A stretch of DNA of 64,000 bases from NCBI GenBank assembly GCA_934045905.1, contig OW203766.1, forward strand, positions 26,158,309-26,222,308. Direction: 5' to 3'. This DNA comes from Leuctra nigra (lineage: Eukaryota; Arthropoda; Insecta; Plecoptera; Leuctridae). Positions 47,555 to 58,289 of the stretch are shown piece after piece. The first letter of the stretch is position 1; each line of letters starts with the position of its first letter. Both the position numbers and the translations under genes were made by a program. The notes under the pieces were generated by a model. That model saw nothing but the letters and a program-made list of their open reading frames with translations, was not told the origin of the DNA and ran no database searches.

Positions 47555-50245
47555 GTCGCCTAGTTTAAAAAGCAGTAATTCGGAAGCATTGTATAAAAAA
47601 ATAGTATATACATTTCTAAGAGACTCAAAGCTAGGAATATGTTTAACTTTACTTGTTTACTTTATCTCATAAATGTTTACTTTATTGTTCGCATGTCCAA
47701 GTTTTTGGCACAGTTTATAAATTATTAACCTTACTTTCAAACTAAAGGCATTATTTTTATTGATTCTCGTATACAATCAAAATCAGAGAGTGTGCCTCCA
47801 TCTACCGACTGGTCAGGTCATTGAATTGTTTTTAACTACATTGTTAAACTGTAGCTTTGCAATTGATACTGTTGCATGCTGCACGGGATGTATCGGGGTT
47901 TGCACAGAAGTACTAGCACATGCAATATATTGTTGTTAATTGATCATAAACCATTGCCCGAGGTTCCATGGGAAGCTGGATGCAGAGTGATTGTAGCATA
48001 CATCATTCATTGGCGACAAGCAAATAATATAAACAACCATTCGTCAGAATTAAGGAATTATAAAACCAATAAATGTTTGGCATTTGATAGTATTGAAGAA
48101 AACGTTTCATACATTTAGAATGTTGAACACTTTTAAAAGTTTTTAACAATCATGAATCATTGTGATTTTTAATGATTTTTCAACAAACATGTTTTGGTTG
48201 ATAAAACATTGCATTATTTTGTAACGTAAGTTTTCATATTTAACAGACACATTTAATTATTGTAATCACAATTTGGAATGTTTTTCTCTGTTTTTGTGTG
48301 TGTTAATTATACGATAATCACAATACCTCCCACAAACTCCCTACTGTTGATAATAATCTCCATAACGAATTTGTCTTCTGAAAACATAAAACAGAAGCAC
48401 AATTTAATAATTGCATAGGCAATCCAAAACGATAAAATCTATTACTTTTTTATAGAGAAAATAACATAAATACACAGAGTTTAGGTACATATAGAAATTG
48501 AACAGGAACCGCTAAAGTATTAAAAAGTCAACAATTGCTAAAAGCAGGTGCCAAAGAAAGGAACAACTAGTTAGTGATCAAAAGACATATGTGATTAGCC
48601 TAGACCATTTCCTGTTGAAAACCAGACTTCGGAAACTCACATTTTCTCTGTATTAATTCTTTAATAAAAATGTGAGGGTCCTTTATTCTCTAGCACCATA
48701 TGTTGTGGTCTCCTGTGAGTTGTCATTAGTAATGTCTGCCTATTAATTAACTAACCCCGAGACAATTCTGACCAATGATGAATATCTCAATACCCTAATT
48801 GCAGACATATATACCTGGGCCACCCCACCCCCCTAAAACACCCCCGCTCGACAGTTGGTAGCGAGCGAACGACGAACGGGGTCCGGACACTCTTACTAAT
48901 TATAAAAGTGTACTGATGAACAAGGCTAATTCTTATTCGAGTAACTAATGACGAAGAGGGAATATTAATGACAGATTTGTAAACAAAAGGGACGCTTTTA
49001 AGAGGGGTACTTTTATTGTACGTTAATATTCGAGCTGACTTAGGAAATAATGCTTTTGTTTTTAGTTTCTGACGAACGCTACAACATTTATAATTATAAA
49101 ATATTAGTCGATATCACAATTATATATTTTTTTATTGAAATACTTGATTAAAAATATAAAAATATGAATGGATTTTTTTCAAAGTATCCCTAGGACTTGG
49201 TTTGTCAATGACTAATAAAAATAATAAACATAATCATCGAAATTAAATTAAATTGTCCACTAGAAAGTAATTTTTTATTATTAAAGATAATATTTTTTGT
49301 GGAGACTTGCGTTTATTAAAAGTTACTGCATCCAAAAAGCTAAAAATTCACAAGCAATATCGTTTTACAAAAAACGCATCAATCTAAAGAAACCGGTTTT
49401 TATATAAATTCTTCATCAGTTGGGCACGTTACACTAGGTAAGTTAGGAAGCAGTTGCAAAAAGGACACATGTCTTTAACCTTATCTGAGATATTATGCAA
49501 ATTACTATCTAAGTAGCCTAGAGTTTGTCTGTTCTTTGCCGAGTCGGTCATTGGAAACTGAACCAGTTTTTATCTATCAGATAGTAATTCAGTGCTAGAA
49601 CTAACATTAGGACCTTCTTAACGACACTTCGATAAAATGACTGAAAAAAACCAATTAGGTTGTAAATGACAATTTCTTTTGGAAGTAACTCTGTTGATAG
49701 GGGAATCACCATGTTTAACACGACTTATTTCCTGGGTATAGTTCCGATACTAAACAGACTTTTGGACAGTTTCGAAACAGAATGAAACGAAACATCCTTC
49801 AGAAATAGTTGATGTGCTTATAAACTTTGCTTTGTTTTTTATTTGAAAGCGTCTATGAAAACGAGGTGTAATGTTAATAATTTTCCCCCACCTCTGGTCT
49901 TTCTATGATTTTAATGGAGATTTAATTGTCTCTCGCGTTTAATTCGTATGAATTATATTTTCTTTCCACGCCTTGTGTTTCTATGCAGGCTGTCAATGAT
50001 GTCACTCTTGTGAAAAACTTCACTTGACGAAAGAAAGAGATAATTGTCGTTGTGGTTTTTGTGACTGAATTAGTGCAGAACTGAGTTGATCTTTGCACAC
50101 GTCTCTTCTGTGATATAATTGTGATTATGACTGACAAATAGACTGATTCGAAATCATGGAAGGCATGAGATTTTACTTTGTTTTACTAAGAGTTATTCAA
50201 CTAAAAGGTTAGTTTCATGAACTCGGGAGACAGAATTTGCAGAAA
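47555..50245. other. Intron, no gene
   Basis: No coding signal. A short C-rich patch (CACCCCACCCCCCTAAAACA) lies near 48822-48845, followed by GGTAGCGAGCGAACGACGAACG. Confidence 0.5.
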
Positions 50246-50249
50246 ATCG

Positions 50250-50409
50250 CGAGGGATGTGAAGTGAATAATATCCGGCCGAACATGCTCTAGAATCAGGA
50301 TCTCTCACTTTCTGGGCGAGAGATCTGCCTACTGAGCCAAATCTTTTGACGGATATTTGTCCTATTATCCTGATTCCACTGGAAGTTTTCCATAAAACCA
50401 AGTTCCTCG
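50250..50409. repeat. tRNA-containing SINE related to the 57.3-kb element
   Basis: The minus strand of 50273-50353 is tRNA-like: acceptor-type ends TCCG and CGGA, A-box TGGCTCAGTAGG, and CTCTCGCC...GTGAGAG in the anticodon region. On the plus strand it starts GAGGGATGTGAAG and ends CACTGGAAGTTTTCCATAAAACC. These same ends bracket the element at 57254-57441, in the same relative orientation. Confidence 0.75.
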
Positions 50410-50414
50410 TCGTT

Positions 50415-52795
50415 AATTTTGAAAATTTTGTATTTAGTGTAAAATCTTTGTCTAAAGAAAATCGTATACTAATACCTTTGTTAAAAATATTAAAAAATAA
50501 CAAAACAAATTTAACAAAATAATTTGGTAAATGAAATTCTTCAAGTTTTTCAAACTCCTAGCATTCTTCGATTTATATTGGACCAGTTATAAGTAATCCT
50601 GTCACTGTGTTTCAATTTGAACATTTTGTCGTGATATATTATACCTCGGTCGTGATCAAAACACTCATCCTTGTACTAATCTTCCATATTCCCCCTCAAA
50701 CTCTCCAGATTGACCTCAACATATTTGACCGCTCTGAAAACCCCCAACCCACTCTGATATTAATTACAAAGCTCACATTGTTTGTTTGCATCACATCGCG
50801 TAGCTCTACTCGCAGGTATCAGCAGTGCGCTGGGTTTGTTAATTAGTCGCCACGGCTACCTGCTAGCTCAGGTGATTATTAGAAACAACAGCTTGTGATG
50901 GATCATCTCTACAGACTCCGGGCGGTCCAGTTGCAGTGAAACATTGCGTTGCGAGCTTCATGAAGGAACAATAGGTTTTAAATGTTCGTTTTACATGGAT
51001 CATTGTTTTCAGTCAGGACTTAAGATCAACGCATATTAAATTAAAACAATAATTAATAACGTAAATTGAAGAATAAAAGGAGTGAATTCAATATTAAAGA
51101 ATGTGGGTTAAATTTATTATTGCAAAGTTTGTCCCGCAAGGCCCAGAGTTTTGATTTTGGTTGAATTAATTATTCGTAAATAACACTATTTTGACATTCT
51201 AAATTAGGAAATATATAGTGGAAGAAATGTATTCATTTTTCAACTTTTGATTACAAAACTCTGCTAATCGGGAAAAAAATCCTATCAAAATGCTTTAAAA
51301 ATGTTACTTACCAAATTCAAAAATATGAATCCGTTTCAAAAGTTTGGCATAAAAATGGCGTTCAGAAATAAATACGACATACGAACTAAATCAGGTTCAC
51401 ATCACACAAGATAAAATATAAATTACAGTTCCATATCACCTCGACCACAATCAGTCTCACGACATTGTCAATTACGACTGAAGTAACAACCTCCATATCG
51501 CCTAAACTCAGATCCCAACTCATATATAAAACCTCAGCAACCATCCGCCCCGTTGCCATTGACATGTCAGAACCGATTAGAAACCGAATACCCACTGCCT
51601 ATTCGCTCGATCTTTCGTTTCTTCCCCAGTTCCTTCACCCAAATCTTGTCGCACCATCCCAACGACTTGCATGTGCAGTTTTACAGGAGCTGTATCTACA
51701 CTCTCAGTACTCTTTGTGATGGTACGCAATGCCGACAATGTGTGAGATTTGTTGCATGCAGCTTCCAGTTTGTGTGAGATGTGGTGATGTTAACTGCACC
51801 CTCATTTCAAACTGATTTTAATTGACAAGGAAGACGTGGGTTATTGGATATTTTATTTCAGAACAATGTTGGGATTTTCTTCTTCGGTTTCTTTGTTTGA
51901 GTTTGTGCCGACGATTTTGTTCAAGCTATCTCTCCTTTTAGTTACTCATCAGTTGTAAATGAAATAAGTTCTTACATATTTTTCGAAAGATTTCTTTTTA
52001 GATAAAAAATCCAAAATCTAATCTTTCTCTAAAAGACTATCCGAAATTATTTTTTTCTCAGCTAGTATCTAATTAATCTAAGATGGTACGGATTATTTGA
52101 TGAAAATGTCGAATACCTAGTGAGCAGATAAGATTAACGATCAGATCCTCTGCTCCTTAGACGGGCAAAACATCATCCTAATTGGGGGTATTGCGCTCGC
52201 CTCAATGAAGCTGTTGAAAGTAAAAAATAAAAATTTACACATTTACCTAATTTCAATTTAAATTCAAAATAAATTGAGGCATAGATCATTTTTATTACCA
52301 ACATAACTAATTAAAGCAGCCGTTAACATTTTTCCTAAATTATAACAATACTCTTGGAAATGACTACATTAAATAAATCATTATATTTTTAAATTATGAA
52401 TTATAAATTAGTAACGCAATTTCTTCCCTTACAAGCTTATATCAAACTGTAAAAATACGAAGAAAAAACGTTATTCACCTTCAGAAAATTTTGCAAACTA
52501 TTCCTTGGATTTTATTTCGTTGTTTTGTAAAGCAATTAATTGGATTTGTTGTTATTTGGCGGAAACGTAAACGAAACGTATCAAAAGGAAATGAACCAAT
52601 CGGATCACAAATTAATGTCAAAGCCTGACTTTCACTCTATGTTCTGATAAATCCACTCCGTTGCATCCAGTTCTAAATGTATAAACATGAGCAATCAATT
52701 CAGATACACAACAATACGACAAAACACTCCAAAGATAAAGCGATCGTTTTTGTATTTGCACAAAAAGTTTTTATATGCAGGTAATACGGACAGCC
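50415..52795. other. Intron, no gene
   Basis: No recognisable gene; overlapping frames at 51386-51777 have no family match. CCGGGCGGTCCAGTTGC near 50920 is a small GC-rich patch. Confidence 0.5.
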
Positions 52796-52799
52796 GATC

Positions 52800-52920
52800 T
52801 GCGATGGTTCGGTTGGATGCTGAAGATTGATGAAATGAATGATGGGAAGTAGCTGGTCGTGGTCTGTTAGCATGGGAACCTTCTCAGCATTTGCCTCTCG
52901 ACTGAGGGAACCAAAACGCT
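52800..52920 (-). repeat. tRNA-derived SINE fragment, ATC-tail family
   Basis: On the minus strand: TTCCCTCAGTCGAGAGGCAA, ATGCTGAGAAGGTTCC, then GACCAGCTACTTCCCATC and ATTCATTTCATCAATC. It closely matches the 37.3-kb copy and is in the opposite orientation. Confidence 0.75.
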
Positions 52921-52924
52921 TTAC

Positions 52925-54955
52925 CAATGCTAATCATAACTCGCAAAATTATTGAAAATACTTTCTTCAGAATATAGTTAACTTTGAGACAAAATAGTTG
53001 GCATTACCCATACCTAAGCAACTTACTGTATCTACTTTCGAGTGTTTTGTAATTGTTCACCGTCTTTTACGTTCTCTTAGTCTACTTCTGTTACTCGAGC
53101 ATTGTTCTGTAATAATGCAGGGAATGGAATTGCGATAGTTGATCAAATGCCACGATGCTGAAGGAAAGCGCGCTAGACTTGATTGTGGGCGGACATAATT
53201 GCATTCAAGTGGGACGATCCGAAGAATCAATACCTTTTACATAATTTATTATGTTTCTTTAGTCAGATGGTGATTTATTTAGTTGTGTTTTCTGTGATTT
53301 TATCGGCTACAGAGAAACCTGGTGGAAAGATCAGCAAAATAATCAATTATGTTCATTTTATAAAATGTGAATTGAACGTAGCGATATCAAATCTGATGCA
53401 AAATCTTTATAATACATTTTCTATTACAAAATTGTTATATTTATCTCTTGATTCCGGGTTTGATCCCCCGGACGATCTTCCTAACTGAAACTTACGGATT
53501 CTCAGAAAACCGATCCCCTAAATCAAAAGAAGATATTTTTATGTAAACATCTATTGGGAAGCGCAACGGAAACGCACATGACAGGAAGTGGCCGAGTTTA
53601 GTGGATCAGTTTCTGTCACGTGTTTGCACAGTGCTATTCTCCTACCCTTTATGCCAAGTTTACCTGTTATTCGGGGACGTTTAGTTACATATTTTTAGAC
53701 GGAATTCAAAAACTTTTACGTCTAATTGATAGTTATCACGTGTACTATATGTGTGCACACATATTTCGGGTGTTATTGATGACATGGCACTTAAAAAATT
53801 GAATTATTATCGGATCTCTCAGACTGACTTTCCAATTGCAACAACGGCACATTCTTCCTTAATTGTACCAAAAATCAAAGTATGTATAGGTACTTAAATT
53901 ATATTTTCCACATGTATTAACAAAACCACACATCATGAAAATTATTAATTGTATTATGGACCCACCTAGTTAATTTTTATTCAGTTCTTTATTTCAACAA
54001 ACTATGATAGCCTGATCGGTATATAGGATCTATTGACAATATCTTTGAGGGCTGTCAGTTGAATTATTCAAATCGAATTCACTTTTAAGTTTTAATAGAT
54101 TAACTGTTTATTGCGTCTTACAGTATGAAGCTCCAAAATGTATATTTGTTTCTGAATAGATATTTATTTAATTATTTGATTTCATCTGATCTGTGACTCG
54201 TTTCGCGGGCAAGGGAGATAGTTATTTAATTTATCCTCGGAGTGATTATCATGTTCTTGGTGCATCATTCAAACATAGTACCTACACATTTTTAAGTATT
54301 TATTAATTTAAGCGAATATCAAAGATATTTAAGTAATAGCAAAATATGCTTGGAGAACAATAGTAAATAGAAGTAACTATCTATGCATTTTATTGCTTTG
54401 CATGACTGTTTAATTCTCCACTGAAATAAATCAGTAATGAAAGCAAAAATAAAAATTAAGTTCTGATGAATGGGTTTAAATTGAAGGTTTCTTAAATAAT
54501 AATTCTGGTGTAGTTCAATCAATAACGGCAATTGAGAATGTCAACACTCGAAGTGGTACGAAAATATGTCTTTGAATATTCCGTCCCGTTGGCAAATAGG
54601 AGCCGTATTTTCACCCCATCGCATATTCTTATGAAAGGTACGGTCTACTATCGTTTTTATACGTCTTTGTATATCGCATAAATTTAGTTTTCAGCTCCAG
54701 TTGTATAGTACAGCACTTTTATACTCACAAAATACCTAAATAGGTGCGAAATTCACTGAAACTCGCAATGTATGGCAGCTAAGACTAGAAGATATGATCA
54801 GTAAAACACATGGAAATAACGCTATCATGTATTATATTTAAATCTAATTGAACTAAATAAATAGTATAATATGTCAAACATTTGTGTGGATGAAAGGTGC
54901 GAGCAAATCAAATCATCAAATAACCGGAAGAAATACTAAAATAATCTCGGTTTAG
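52925..54955. other. Intron, no gene; one SINE scrap
   Basis: CCGGGTTTGATCCCCCGG at about 53455-53472 is a tRNA T-arm-like hairpin (CCGGG with CCCGG around a TTTGATCC-type loop), followed by TTCCTAACTGAAACTTACGG. It is probably a small SINE remnant. The rest is AT-rich. Confidence 0.5.
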
Positions 54956-54959
54956 TAGC

Positions 54960-55260
54960 ACTTAGTTAGCCCGTGTAGGCGGCCCGAAGTGAATGCTGAT
55001 CCACCAAAGTCAAGTTCAAAAATCTACCACCAGACAGCGTATTCGAGCGCTGCGCGTCCCAATACCATCTGGATTTTGGATCATAAATCCATAAAATCAA
55101 ATCAGATGATGTTGCAATGGCTCTTTCAAAAACGCAATCAAAATCAAGTTGCAAATCAAGAGTGACATAGCAATTTTTTTGTTTTTAAATACACTTAAAA
55201 TAAAGTTCTTGACATGTGCCAAATTTCAGGTCGATCGGCGAAACGGTGTGACCATGCACA
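54960..55260 (-). other. Possible decayed mobile-element fragment
   Basis: A 62-codon minus-strand frame (54966-55154) ends in SLRAAYTG and stop. The neighbouring ATGTGCCAAATTTCAGGTCGATCGGCGAAACGG has the 'oligo-target plus question' style of sequence often seen in repeated insect elements. Composition is richer in GC than the intron. No domain can be named. Confidence 0.3.
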
Positions 55261-55269
55261 TCGCCAACA

Positions 55270-56855
55270 GCGTGACAAAAAAAACAGAGGTCCTTGGCAA
55301 AAGAGTCGAAAGGAAGCTGAGATGATACAACAATCATTCAGGTCCCGGGTTCAAGTCACCTCTGAACATTTTATTAGTTCTTCACACGACTGAAATCTCT
55401 CAACAGTTTGCTGAAAAGTGAATCTCCAGACTAATGGTCCCGCATGTTATCTTGCGCCTGACATTAGCGGGTCGGTTGGACTGATGCTGCGACTGGACCG
55501 GCTATTATTTACCCATCATCGTCATGGATCTCATCCAACCTCTTCAGGCCATCTTACTCGGCCACTGTTTACAGATATGGAAATCACTAGATCTAGTGGT
55601 GCAGGAACCAATATCAAGATTCTAGACAATCAAATCGATTGCTTCTCTATTCCAATCTATGATGCAAAATATTACGACCCAACTTTTGGTTGTTAGCAAA
55701 TGTTAATAATAATATGAAAGTACGATTAATATTATACAATAACACCACGATAACGTTTAATACAAAATCGATAAAGTATAGTATGGTTATTAGTATAGTT
55801 TGTAAATCAAATTGGCAGGAGCAGTCAAATCTGCCCAAAACTGTCTAAATAAGGGTTTAGGGTTTGCATTACGATTTAAAGTTTATTAATTTTGTATCTG
55901 TTTAATAAGTTTTTTCTTTCACATATTATACATCTTTATCTAATTTGAAAGATATTTAAGAGATTCACACAAAAAATCTGCATTTCTTTGGATGTTGTAC
56001 ATTTTAAAGCTTTAATTTGCCTTTGCCTTTCGACCCTTTTTACACTCTTTGCTCCAAATTCTCCAATAACATTTTACACACTAAATTTGTTTGTGGAATC
56101 GAACGTTATGGTTAAATAAAAATATTCCTCAATGTTCCAAACCTAATGTTCTGTTCTAAATGGATCTAACTGAGCCATTGATAAATGTATGCTAAATAAA
56201 TATATGATAAAAATAGAGTTTGTAAGAAATCTCCTCGTCTCTCAACCTCAATCAATGCAACCGACAATCAATTAAGAGTTTTGCTCGTGGGAATCGAGCT
56301 TAGTGATGATTCCTGCCGCTACTGCAACTTATCATTAAGTAGTACATCTTCATCAAAACAGGCGTTGTGTTTCAGCCTTTCATAATGGTATTCAGAGAAC
56401 TAGCTTCAGAGCTCAAATACTCGTCTAATACTTGGGGTAGACACTGACCATCAGAATTTGTGATAAAAGCAGAGAAGGGAAATCAAATGGTCGATTTCTT
56501 GGGGAAATATGCGTTTTGCCATTTTTCAGTTGTCAAAAGTACCTTCACTTTAAAACCGTAAAAAGTCCTAGTCATTTGCCCATTTTGAGATTTCCCACTA
56601 TTCAAATGCTCTCTTTTAATAAAAATTATGTTGAAATTTTAACAACTCCAAGTCAGTTCACTTTTTCTATGTAAAGTAAATGTGAAACGTTCAAAACTAC
56701 AAAAATTGGACTAATTAAACCGGGCCCCTAGCTCTACATGCTCTTTCCACCGCAATAATTTATTAAAATTCAGCAATATTCGTCCAAAACTGCCCAAAGT
56801 ACAGTTCACAACTGTAATTATTTTATTATTATAATTGTACAATCTTCAGATAAAT
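55270..56855. other. Intron, no gene
   Basis: GGTCCCGGGTTCAAGTCACC at about 55342-55361 is B-box-like and probably a SINE remnant. A 92-codon frame at 55418-55696 has no match. The rest is AT-rich. Confidence 0.5.
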
Positions 56856-56859
56856 ATAA

Positions 56860-57056
56860 CAGAAAAAAACACTCCGTGTAAAAAAGGCAGCCAAGTCTCT
56901 TTACTTTAAAAAAATTCAACACCGAAAAGGAGTGATATCAAAAAAGGAGCCAAGTCAATGACATTTCCAAATATTTAATCGTATCTTTGAAATAAAAGTA
57001 TAAACACCGAGAAATACTTTACAAAAGGACTTGGCGCATCGTTTTTTTAAAGACAT
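56860..57056 (+). repeat. Left 197-bp inverted arm
   Basis: The word AAAAAAGGCAGCCAAGTC near the outer end, AAAAAAGGAGCCAAGTC in the middle and, inverted, GCGCCAAGTCCTTTT near the inner end form three subterminal repeats. GGAGTGATATC also occurs, and a partial GATATCACTTCTTTT copy lies just outside the right arm. Confidence 0.93.
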
Positions 57057-57253
57057 CATTCTATCCTAAAAGTGGAAAGAAATTTACAAGTAGGTACATT
57101 TTCCTCTTTCTATTAGAGCCAGAATCTATGAATCAAGCTACTTTTAGTAATGACTATTTTATAGTTTTGTCAATGGCGATAGGAGCATGATTTTATGCTG
57201 TAATATATAAACTTAATATAAGGGTGAAAGAATTACATAACAATTGGAAGTGG

Positions 57254-57441
57254 TGAGAATGTAGGTTTCTTTGGAAAACTTCCATGGAGTCAGGAGTCAG
57301 GATCCTCATCAGTGTGTTGTGTCTAATGTCCGCCCGTCCGATCGGGTAGCTCAGTTGGTAGAGCTCTCGCCCGGCAAGTGAGAGGTCCCAAGTTCGTGCC
57401 CCGGTTCGGTCGGATATTTTTCACAACACATCCCTTCATAT
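57254..57441. repeat. tRNA-containing SINE with exact 13-bp target duplication
   Basis: CAATTGGAAGTGG occurs directly before (57241-57253) and directly after (57442-57454) this 188-bp segment. That is the signature of a LINE-mobilised insertion. The ends (TTTCTTTGGAAAACTTCC on the left; CACAACACATCCCTTCATAT on the right) match the related element at 50250-50409 in inverted form. Removing the segment leaves one copy of the target and a continuous interior of the 1278-bp element, so it inserted after that element existed. Confidence 0.9.
57337..57414 (+). tRNA. tRNA-like sequence within the SINE (not a functional tRNA)
   Basis: TCCGATC (57337-57343) pairs with GGTCGGA (57408-57414) as an acceptor stem. 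GTAGCTCAGTTGG matches the A-box. CTCGC CCGGCAA GTGAG forms an anticodon arm whose loop would read GGC. The T-arm is damaged: CCAAG does not pair with CCCGG, and the B-box is AGTTCGTGCCC. The 63.3-kb relative has an intact CCGGG/CCCGG T-stem. Length is 78 nt with no CCA. I regard it as the polymerase III promoter module of a SINE. Confidence 0.7.
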
Positions 57442-57940
57442 CAATTGGAAGTGGGCTCATACAGATTCTTGCAGTACTGTTAATATGGCGATATTAGACT
57501 GGTATCTTTTCATAATTTGATCTTGACTGAAGGAAATCATGAAACGTTGTCAAATAATTACTAACTAATGGAACACAATTATATATTTTTGAAGTGTCAA
57601 GTGTATAAAGTTAAATTTTTTAATAGAAATTCAATATGACTGTCTTCTTTGTGAAATGTATTTTTATAAAATGTGTATTAATAGAAATTGTTACATGATG
57701 AGAAGGTATAACGCATGAGACTTAATTATATTCACCACGAAACAATATTACGAAGATAACTATTGTGTATATTTATAGAAAGCATAGACAACAAGTTTCA
57801 TAGCGTATATAATCATATAGAAAATATTTTACAGAAGGTAGGTATGTATAATATGTACCTAATTGAAAGATGTTTCCCTATTATTCTAAACATTCAAAAT
57901 GACGGTTGTATATAAATGGCACATGCTTATGAATAGAAAA

Positions 57941-58137
57941 ATGTCTTTAAAAAAACGATGCGCCAAGTCCTTTTGTAAAGTATTTCTCGGTGTTTATACT
58001 TTTATTTCAAAGATACGATTAAATATTTGGAAATGTCATTGACTTGGCTCCTTTTTTGATATCACTCCTTTTCGGTGTTGAATTTTTTTAAAGTAAAGAG
58101 ACTTGGCTGCCTTTTTTACACGGAGTGTTTTTTTCTG
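57941..58137 (-). repeat. Right 197-bp inverted arm
   Basis: Exact inverse of 56860-57056. Immediately outside it the sequence continues GGGATATCACTTCTTTTG, resembling the arm-internal GATATCACTCCTTTTCG, which suggests an older, longer or overlapping copy at this edge. Confidence 0.93.
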
Positions 58138-58289
58138 GGATATCACTTCTTTTGTTAGTTTATTCATACAGCTTGTAGCACAGCTTGTGTCCGTGCAAGA
58201 ACTTATTTCTTTAAAAAAATACGCCTATGCCGATTTGGATACTTAGAAAAGTTGCGTTTGGTATATAAGATTAAAATAATTATCCAAGA

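Larger units (their letters stand above)
56860..58137. mobile_element. 1278-bp element with identical 197-bp inverted ends
   Basis: The left arm (56860-57056) begins CAGAAAAAAACACTCCGTG, and the right arm (57941-58137) is its inverse; I compared all 197 positions and saw no difference. The 884-bp interior has no transposase-like frame and includes a nested SINE at 57254-57441. A clear target-site duplication was not found: left flank TAAATATAA, right flank GGATATCAC. Each arm holds three versions of an AAAAGG...GCCAAGTC word. It is most likely a non-autonomous DNA transposon or foldback element; the superfamily is not determined. An assembly-generated palindrome is a less likely alternative. 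Confidence 0.88.

Noticed and set aside
57337..57414. Genuine tRNA-Ala gene
   Set aside because: The T-stem is broken, the anticodon loop lacks the usual U33, and it sits inside a 188-bp insert flanked by a 13-bp target duplication with relatives at 50.3 and 63.3 kb. It is a SINE module.
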